NCBI GenBank assembly: GCA_036653715.1 | Contig: JAVVTL010000052.1 | Location: 1-10,439, forward strand | DNA length: 10,439 bases | Direction of reading: 5' to 3' | Source: Scatomorpha sp036653715 | GTDB taxonomy: Bacteria > Bacillota > Clostridia > Oscillospirales > Oscillospiraceae | In this document: positions 6,388-10,439 of the stretch, in pieces | Position numbering within the stretch: position 1 is the first letter of the stretch | Layout: every line of letters starts with the position of its first letter | The notes under the pieces: generated by a model | The model's database searches: none | Told to the model about the DNA's origin: nothing | What the model saw: the letters and a program-made list of their open reading frames with translations, nothing else | Position numbers and translations under genes: made by a program

Positions 6388-7116
6388 ATGGAGGCAGTTT
6401 CGCTATGGCACGGCGGGCCGAAGTTCATAGGTGACCCCGCGGCCCCCGTCGGGACGGACTCCGTCCTGCTTGCGGATTTCGCCGCCGGGCTTGGCGCGGC
6501 GCGGGCGATGGACCTTGGCTGCGGCGCGGGCATTTTGGCTCTGCTGCTGCTTGAGCGCTCCCCCGCCCTCTTTGCCGAGGGGCTTGAGCTGCGGGCGGAG
6601 GCGGCGGCGCTCGCGCGGCTGAATCTCGCTCAAAACGGCTTAGCCGCCCGCTCCCTCATACGCTGTGGCGACATACGCGCTCACCGCAGTCTTTACACCG
6701 CAGGGAGCTTCGACCTCGTCGTCTGCAACCCGCCGTATTTCCAAGCGGGCGTCGGCAAGCCATCGCCGGACCCCGCGCGGCACGCCGCCCGCTCGGAGGA
6801 CAGCTGTCCGCTCCCCGAGGTCTGCGCCGCCGCCGCTTTTCTCTGCCGCAACGGCGGCTCCTTCTGCCTTGTCCACCGTGCCGAGCGCATGGCGGAGGTG
6901 CTCGCCCTGCTCTCCGCCTCGGGACTTGAACCCAAACGCCTGCGCATGATTGTCCACAGCCCCGACGCGTCGCCTAAGCTCTTTCTTGTCGAGGGCAGGC
7001 GCGGCGCGAAGCCCGGCCTTGTCATAATGCCGCAGCTCGCGCTGAAAAACGCCGACGGCACAAATTCCGACGAGGTCCTCAAAATTTACCACATTGAAAC
7101 GGAGACAACACTATGA
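6388..7116 (+). CDS. TrmN6-like tRNA1(Val) adenine-37 N6-methyltransferase
   Basis: This 242-residue class I SAM-dependent methyltransferase resembles the YfiC/TrmN6 group (YabB-type in Bacillus), which N6-methylates A37 of tRNA1(Val). The N-terminal GTDSVLLADFA (22-32) is typical of the group. SAM-binding motif I DLGCGAG is at 42-48, and the N6-adenine methyltransferase motif NPPY is at 114-117. The FLCRNGGSF region (151-159) and the C-terminal strands fit the fold. AGAGGA lies 7 bases before the ATG. The stop overlaps the rsmI start as ATGA (7113-7116), so the two are translationally coupled. Neighbouring rsmI, another RNA methyltransferase, supports an RNA target, and this pairing is frequent in Firmicutes. 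The exact tRNA substrate is inferred from the family. Confidence 0.88.
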   Translation: MEAVSLWHGGPKFIGDPAAPVGTDSVLLADFAAGLGAARAMDLGCGAGILALLLLERSPALFAEGLELRAEAAALARLNLAQNGLAARSLIRCGDIRAHRSLYTAGSFDLVVCNPPYFQAGVGKPSPDPARHAARSEDSCPLPEVCAAAAFLCRNGGSFCLVHRAERMAEVLALLSASGLEPKRLRMIVHSPDASPKLFLVEGRRGAKPGLVIMPQLALKNADGTNSDEVLKIYHIETETTL

Positions 7117-7946
7117 GCGGAAAATTATATTTAGTGGGCACGCCCATAGGCAACCTTGGCGACATGTCGCCGAGGGCGGTCGAGACGCTCATGAGCGCGG
7201 ATTTCATCGCCGCCGAGGACACCCGCGTGACCGTCAAGCTGCTCAACCGCTTTGACATCAAAAAGCCCATGGTGAGCTATTACGAGCACAATAAACACGC
7301 CTCCGGCGACCGCATATTGGAGCGCATCCTCGCGGGGGAGACCTGCGCCCTCGTGTCGGACGCGGGAATGCCCGCCGTCTCCGACCCCGGGGAGGACATG
7401 GTCGCCATCTGCGTCGAGCACGGCATTGAGGTTCTGACAGTGCCCGGCCCCTGCGCCGCCGTCGCCGCCCTTGCGCTCTCCGGCCTCCCCGTCGGCAGAT
7501 TCACCTTCGAGGGCTTTCTCTCCACCGCCCGCAAAAGCCGCAGCTTCCACCTTGAAAGCCTCAAAAACGAGCCGCGAGCCATGATTTTTTATGAGGCCCC
7601 GCACAAGCTCCTGAAGACCCTTGCCGACCTCCTCGCCGCGCTGGGGGACAGGGATATTGCCGTCTGCCGCGAGCTTACAAAGCTCTATGAGCAGACGCTG
7701 CGCATGAAGCTCTCCGAGGCGCTCGCGTATTTCACGGAGAACCAGCCTCGGGGCGAATTCGTCCTCGTGGTGTCCGGCGCGCCCGAGCAGACCGAGCCGG
7801 AGACGACGGAGGAGGACGCCCTTCTGAGGGTAGAAAAATACCGCGACGAGGGGCGCTCCCTGAAGGAAGCTGCACGTCTCGCCGCGGCTGACACGGGTTT
7901 TTCCAAGAATGAGCTGTATGATTTGGCGCTCAAATCCCGGGGTTAA
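7113..7946 (+). CDS. rsmI: RsmI, 16S rRNA C1402 ribose-2'-O-methyltransferase
   Basis: This 277-residue protein of the tetrapyrrole-methylase fold methylates the 2'-OH of C1402 in 16S rRNA, fine-tuning the ribosomal P site. Signature stretches are LYLVGTPIGNLGDMSPRA (5-22), AEDTR (34-38), VSDAGMPAVSDPG (81-93), PGPCAAVAAL (111-120), FEGFL (132-136), FYEAPHK (159-165), CRELTK (185-190) and GEFVLVV (214-220). The C-terminal region (about 232-277) is the small helical domain of the family. GGAG lies 8 bases before the ATG, inside the end of the upstream gene, whose TGA overlaps this ATG. Only 3 bases separate its stop from that of the convergent lipoprotein gene, and no terminator lies in the gap. 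Confidence 0.97.
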   Translation: MSGKLYLVGTPIGNLGDMSPRAVETLMSADFIAAEDTRVTVKLLNRFDIKKPMVSYYEHNKHASGDRILERILAGETCALVSDAGMPAVSDPGEDMVAICVEHGIEVLTVPGPCAAVAALALSGLPVGRFTFEGFLSTARKSRSFHLESLKNEPRAMIFYEAPHKLLKTLADLLAALGDRDIAVCRELTKLYEQTLRMKLSEALAYFTENQPRGEFVLVVSGAPEQTEPETTEEDALLRVEKYRDEGRSLKEAARLAAADTGFSKNELYDLALKSRG

Positions 7947-7949
7947 GTT

Positions 7950-8426
7950 TTACTTAAAGAGGTCGTTGAATTCGGTGACGATTTTCTCGGTGTTGTCGCC
8001 GCCGGCTATCATGGCGACGTAATTGCCGTTTGTCGCGACCTTTGCCTTTGCCCATGCGGCAACGGACTCGGGGTACCATGCACCGCCGGCCGCCTGGTCG
8101 TCAATGCACTTCTGGAAGATTTCCTGAACCTTGGCCACGTCCTCGCTCTTCTCGCACTCGACGAACAGGAACTCGTTCGCGGAGGCTGTCATCATCGGGA
8201 CTTTGATGACGGACTGCTTCAGGGAAATGTCCTTGAGGCCGGCATAGAAGGTCTCGAGCTCCTCGGGGGTGACTTCGTCTGCCATTGCGGGCATCTCGTA
8301 TTCGCCGGATATTTTATCCCAAAACGCGGGAAGGTCCGCGCTCTTGGCGGCGGGTGCGGCGCCGCAGGCCGCGAGGCAGGAGACGAGCAGTGCGATGCTC
8401 AAAACGGATATAATAGCTTTTTTCAT
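7950..8426 (-). CDS. DUF4358-like lipoprotein
   Basis: This is a 158-residue predicted lipoprotein. A basic N-terminus (MKK), a hydrophobic core (4-17) and the lipobox LAAC with Cys21 indicate lipid anchoring on the outer face of the membrane. The mature part is a small alpha/beta domain with CEKSEDVAKVQEIFQKCIDDQ (about residues 91-111), WYPESVAAWAKAKV and GNYVAMIAGGDN, a pattern I recognise as DUF4358, frequent in gut Clostridia and of unknown function. GGAGG lies 6 bases before the ATG. The gene is transcribed alone, convergent with rsmI. No transporter or enzyme partner is adjacent. The family assignment comes from memory of the pattern, not from a search; the lipoprotein nature is firmer. 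Confidence 0.85.
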   Translation of the reverse strand: MKKAIISVLSIALLVSCLAACGAAPAAKSADLPAFWDKISGEYEMPAMADEVTPEELETFYAGLKDISLKQSVIKVPMMTASANEFLFVECEKSEDVAKVQEIFQKCIDDQAAGGAWYPESVAAWAKAKVATNGNYVAMIAGGDNTEKIVTEFNDLFK

Positions 8427-8547
8427 GTGTATCCTCCAATTTTTGTTTTCAACGGTATGACGTTATTAGTCTTAACTTGTTCCCACCAAAAAATGCCCCA
8501 ATGTTGAAAATAACGAAACATTATCCGCCGCGGCGGAGATTTTAAAT

Positions 8548-8574
8548 AAAACGTGGGCTGTCGCCACCGTTTTT
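8548..8574. terminator. Two-way terminator hairpin, probably ends abrB-like transcript
   Basis: AAAACGTGG-type arm (8548-8556) pairs with CCACCGTTTT (8564-8573) with one bulged C and loop GCTGTCG. On the minus strand it is followed by TTTTATTT; on the plus strand by TTTTT. It is the best minus-strand terminator downstream of abrB-like, about 120 bases past its stop. Confidence 0.55.
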
Positions 8575-8628
8575 AAACTTTTTTCCCCGTGTTTAATCGG
8601 TTAAATACCGCTTTTTTGACAAGCTGAA

Positions 8629-8666
8629 CGCCCGCCCACATTTTCAGTGTGACGGGCGCTTTTTTT
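8629..8666 (+). terminator. Plus-strand intrinsic terminator without an upstream gene
   Basis: CGCCCG (8629-8634) pairs with CGGGCG (8653-8658), with an inner CACA/TGTG stem (8637-8640/8648-8651) and a 7-base loop, followed by a C and seven T (8660-8666). The U-run is on the plus strand, yet the genes on both sides are on the minus strand. Confidence 0.65.
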
Positions 8667-8692
8667 GGCGTGGTTACGGCAGGGGTTTTTGC

Positions 8693-8938
8693 CTAAAGCT
8701 TCTCGCCGAGGGCGCGGATGCAGTCCTGACAGATGCTTTTGCCGTGGAAGTTGATTATACCCCGCGCCCCGTCGCAGAAGACGCAGGTTTGCTGAAATTT
8801 GCGGAGAACGACGGTGTCCCCCTCCATGAATATCTCAAGTGCATCCTTGCACTCGATGTCCAGGGTGCGCCGAAGCTCTATCGGCAGAACTATGCGCCCA
8901 AGCTCATCGACCTTCCTAACAATTCCGGTTGACTTCAA
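8693..8938 (-). CDS. AbrB/SpoVT-type transcriptional regulator with Cys4 knuckle
   Basis: This 81-residue regulator has an N-terminal AbrB swapped-hairpin DNA-binding domain (about 1-48; GIVRKVDELGRIVLPIELRR at 5-24) and a C-terminal CVFC (52-55)...CQDC (70-73) pair that probably binds zinc. Such AbrB-like dimers act as transition-state regulators in Firmicutes. The start is TTG at 8938: the frame has no ATG before the conserved domain, MKSTGIVRKVDELGR is the usual N-terminus of clostridial homologues, and GGGAG lies 10 bases upstream. A consensus-like promoter precedes it. It is divergent from spmA-spmB across a 145-base spacer with back-to-back promoters, so it might bind there and influence both. 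Its targets are unknown. Confidence 0.92.
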   Translation of the reverse strand: MKSTGIVRKVDELGRIVLPIELRRTLDIECKDALEIFMEGDTVVLRKFQQTCVFCDGARGIINFHGKSICQDCIRALGEKL

Positions 8939-8998
8939 GGGTGGTTCACTCCCTTTCGGATTTAATCAGAGATTCCTTAACTTAGCAATATGTGTCAA

Positions 8999-9027
8999 AT
9001 TATATATTACCCCATCCCTAAAGTCAA
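8999..9027 (-). promoter_or_regulatory. Sigma-A promoter of abrB-like
   Basis: On the minus strand TTGACT (9027-9022), 17 bases, TATAAT (9004-8999): a near-consensus housekeeping promoter in an AT-rich block. Transcription should start near 8992, giving a leader of about 54 bases before the TTG start. Confidence 0.8.
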
Positions 9028-9035
9028 TCAATTGG

Positions 9036-9063
9036 TAATATTTCAAAGCCCGCACCATAAAGT
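9036..9063 (+). promoter_or_regulatory. Sigma-E-like promoter of spmA-spmB
   Basis: TAATATT (9036-9042), 13 bases, CATAAAGT (9056-9063) resembles the sigma-E pattern. The start would fall near 9070, just before the ribosome site at 9072-9080, so the leader would be very short. spmA-spmB is a known sigma-E operon in B. subtilis. The -35 lies 8 bases from the -35 of the divergent abrB-like promoter. Confidence 0.45.
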
Positions 9064-9083
9064 CTCTGTGGGGGGGTGATGGC

Positions 9084-9674
9084 TTGGCAATGTCCGTCAT
9101 TTGGGTTTTCATGCTGATTGCCGCGCTGCTCTGGGGTGCCGCCACCGGCAGGGGCGACGCCGTCGGCTCCGCAGCGATGGAGGGCGCAGCCGCCGCCGCG
9201 GAATTTTGCATCGGCACCGGTGCGCTCATATGTCTCTGGTCCGGCGTCATGGAGGTGCTGCGCGCCTCGGGTGCCGCCGCCTCGCTGTCACGCCTGCTGC
9301 GCCCGATTTTGCGGCTGCTCTTTCCCCGCGCCTCGCGGGATGGGGAGACGATGGAGGCGCTATCCATGAACGTCTCCGCAAATCTTTTGGGTCTTGGCAA
9401 TGCCGCAACGCCGATGGGGCTTCGCGCCGCCGAGGGGATGGCGCGGCTCGGCCGCGAGGGAGAGGCCTCAGACGAGCTGTGTCTGTTGGTGGTTATTAAC
9501 ACCGCCTCCATTCAGCTTCTGCCGACCACCATCGCCGCCGTGCGCGCCCAATGCGGAGCCGCCGCGCCATTTGATATTCTGCCTGCGGTTTGGATAGCCT
9601 CCGCCGCCTCCGTCCTCGCAGGCATACTTGGGGCGAAGCTCTGCGCCCGCCTCTCCCGCCTATGGACACGCTGA
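9084..9674 (+). CDS. spmA: Spore maturation protein SpmA
   Basis: This 196-residue polytopic membrane protein is needed, with SpmB, for full dehydration of the spore core and normal heat resistance. Hydrophobic segments lie at about 4-19, 42-60, 132-150 and 168-188. The signature NVSANLLGLGNAATPMGL (96-113) and LLPTTIAAVR (145-154) are characteristic of SpmA and its nucleoside-recognition (Gate) domain. I prefer the TTG at 9084 because GGGGGTGAT (9072-9080, close to GGAGGTGAT) has its core 7 bases upstream; the ATG at 9090 gives a protein two residues shorter but a 13-base spacing. The last 13 bases overlap spmB. The gene pair order spmA-spmB is as in Bacillus. Confidence 0.95.
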   Translation: MAMSVIWVFMLIAALLWGAATGRGDAVGSAAMEGAAAAAEFCIGTGALICLWSGVMEVLRASGAAASLSRLLRPILRLLFPRASRDGETMEALSMNVSANLLGLGNAATPMGLRAAEGMARLGREGEASDELCLLVVINTASIQLLPTTIAAVRAQCGAAAPFDILPAVWIASAASVLAGILGAKLCARLSRLWTR

Positions 9675-10183
9675 CGAGCCTCGCGGCAGCCGCCGTCATC
9701 GCCGCCGCCGCGCTCTACGGCCTGCTGCGCGGGACGGACGTGTTTGCCGCCATGTCGCGCGGCGCAGCCGACGGACTGCGGGTTGTCGCGCGGATTTTCC
9801 CGCCCATGGTGGCGCTGCTGACCGCCGTTTACATGCTGCGCGCCTCCGGAATCATCGACGCGCTGACGGGCTTTGCCGCGCCGCTGCTCTCGCTGCTCGG
9901 CATCCCGCCGGAGACGACGATTTTGATGCTGCTGCGTCCCCTGAGCGGCAGCGGCGCGTTGGCGGCAGGCTCGGAGCTTATAAATGCGAGCGGCGCGGAC
10001 TCGCTCGTCGGGCGCACCGCCGCCGTGATGCTCGGCTCGACAGAGACGACGTTTTACGTCCTCACCGTCTATTTTGGCGCGGTGCACGTGAAGAAAACGC
10101 GCTGGGCAGTCCCCGCCGCGCTTTTCGCCGACCTCGTCGGCTTTGTCATGGCGGCGTTTGCCGTCAGATTGTTCTGGGGCTGA
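9662..10183 (+). CDS. spmB: Spore maturation protein SpmB
   Basis: This is a 173-residue membrane protein (178 in B. subtilis) that partners SpmA in spore core dehydration. Hydrophobic segments are at about 5-22, 45-60, 66-80, 116-140 and 150-170. Signature stretches are RIFPPMVALLTAVYMLRASG (44-63), LRPLSGSGAL (91-100) and GSTETTFYVLTVYFGAV (125-141). The ATG at 9662 overlaps the 3' end of spmA by 13 bases. No Shine-Dalgarno sequence precedes it (the upstream bases are CTCCCGCCT), so translation is probably coupled to spmA. A longer frame opening at 9590 would add 24 Arg/Pro-rich residues that belong to the spmA-overlapping region and do not fit the family. Confidence 0.95.
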   Translation: MDTLTSLAAAAVIAAAALYGLLRGTDVFAAMSRGAADGLRVVARIFPPMVALLTAVYMLRASGIIDALTGFAAPLLSLLGIPPETTILMLLRPLSGSGALAAGSELINASGADSLVGRTAAVMLGSTETTFYVLTVYFGAVHVKKTRWAVPAALFADLVGFVMAAFAVRLFWG

Positions 10184-10189
10184 TACAAA

Positions 10190-10216
10190 ATGTCGATTTT
10201 TTTCGTCAACATTTTT
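10190..10216 (+). terminator. Weak terminator candidate after spmB
   Basis: ATGTCGA (10190-10196) pairs with TCAACAT (10206-10212) with one C/A mismatch, followed by TTTT (10213-10216). It starts 7 bases after the spmB stop. The stem is short and AT-rich, so the stronger hairpin at 10335-10373 may do most of the work. Confidence 0.35.
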
Positions 10217-10334
10217 ACAACTTGCCACTTTACATTTTAGAGACCATCTGTTAATATAATAACAGCATTGTTAATTGTGTGACATTAATTGTCCGGCTCC
10301 TCCCAGCTCAATAACAACGCAACTCTTCTCTCTC

Positions 10335-10373
10335 CAACAATAAGGGCCGCCCACCGGGCGGCCCTTATTGTTG
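10335..10373. terminator. Perfect 18-bp hairpin, probable two-way terminator
   Basis: CAACAATAAGGGCCGCCC (10335-10352) pairs perfectly with 10356-10373 around the 3-base loop ACC. The outer third is A/T-rich, so the RNA has A-rich 5' and U-rich 3' flanks on either strand (TTATTGTTG), the layout of a bidirectional intrinsic terminator, although no run of more than two T follows it. Confidence 0.7.
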
Positions 10374-10387
10374 TGACCGGAGGTCGC

Positions 10388-10439
10388 TATAGGGGGGATT
10401 TATCCCCCCTATATACGAAAAGCAAGGCCCCCATCGCCG
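10388..10439 (+). repeat. Two-hairpin palindromic element, right copy, truncated by window end
   Basis: TATAGGGGGGAT (10388-10399), loop TT, ATCCCCCCTATA (10402-10413), then TACGAAAAGCA. Positions 10388-10424 equal the reverse complement of 72-108 over 37 bases. Beyond 10424 the two copies diverge (AGGCCCCC here, TCGCCCCC in the other) but keep the same C-rich character, so the large hairpin of the element probably continues past the window edge. Confidence 0.8.

Larger units (their letters stand above)
8427..8692. other. Gene-free region with stacked hairpins
   Basis: This 266-base stretch lies between the 5' end of the lipoprotein gene and the 3' end of abrB-like. It holds a perfect palindrome TCCGCCGCGGCGGA (8524-8537), whose core CCGCCGCGGCGGA also forms the centre of the left-edge repeat (45-57). 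It also holds a two-way terminator (8548-8574), a weak hairpin CGGT/ACCG followed by a C and six T (8598-8617), and a plus-strand terminator (8629-8666). I see no credible ORF. Confidence 0.6.

Noticed and set aside
9590..9661. N-terminal extension of SpmB
   Set aside because: Arg/Pro-rich residues inside spmA in another frame, absent from the family pattern.
9512..10228. Minus-strand frame opposite spmA-spmB
   Set aside because: Its protein is Arg/Gly/His-rich without a family signature, and the plus strand has two well-supported genes.
1..10439. CRISPR array, tRNA, rRNA, transposase or prophage genes
   Set aside because: No regularly spaced direct repeats, cloverleaf-like sequences, rRNA stretches or mobile-element proteins were found; the edge repeats are non-coding palindromes.
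22..10439. Composite transposon bounded by the inverted edge repeats
   Set aside because: The enclosed genes are chromosomal core functions, there is no transposase, and no target-site duplication can be judged at the window edges.

Overview
The window reads as chromosomal core DNA of a GC-rich, endospore-forming member of the Clostridia (Firmicutes/Bacillota). The gene set points there: a Noc/ParB-type partition protein, ClpC, the engulfment enzyme SpoIID, spore maturation proteins SpmA and SpmB, an AbrB-type regulator with a C-terminal Cys4 knuckle, and a lipoprotein of the type I recognise as DUF4358. The last two forms are common in gut Oscillospirales. That finer placement is inference from gene types and base composition, not from a marker gene.

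Layout. A palindromic repeat lies at the left edge (22-108) and reaches into the 3' end of a small DUF378 membrane protein gene (minus, 104-313). After a divergent spacer holding an intrinsic terminator come noc-like (plus, 622-1437) and clpC (plus, 1603-4068). clpC converges on spoIID (minus, 4075-5037) with six bases between them. Divergent from spoIID is an unrecognised eight-segment membrane protein (plus, 5123-5965), then a short 2x[4Fe-4S] ferredoxin (6120-6290) with its own promoter and a strong terminator. Next is a two-gene RNA modification operon, a TrmN6-like tRNA adenine methyltransferase and rsmI (plus, ATGA overlap, 6388-7946). It converges on the lipoprotein gene (minus, 7950-8426). 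A gene-free stretch with three hairpins precedes abrB-like (minus, 8693-8938). abrB-like is divergent from spmA-spmB (plus, 9084-10183). The right edge holds a perfect 18-bp hairpin and a second, inverted copy of the left-edge repeat (10388-10439).

How the parts fit. Three genes act in sporulation (spoIID in engulfment, spmA and spmB in core dehydration). The two sporulation transcription units each have upstream elements resembling sigma-E promoters. The remaining genes are housekeeping (chromosome organisation, proteolysis, electron transfer, RNA methylation) plus three poorly characterised membrane or surface proteins. I see no CRISPR array, prophage, transposase, toxin-antitoxin pair or biosynthetic cluster, and no convincing new multi-gene system. 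The most unusual non-coding features are the pair of inverted palindromic elements at the two ends, plus-strand terminators with no plus-strand gene before them, and a possible 27-codon upstream frame whose stop overlaps the clpC start.
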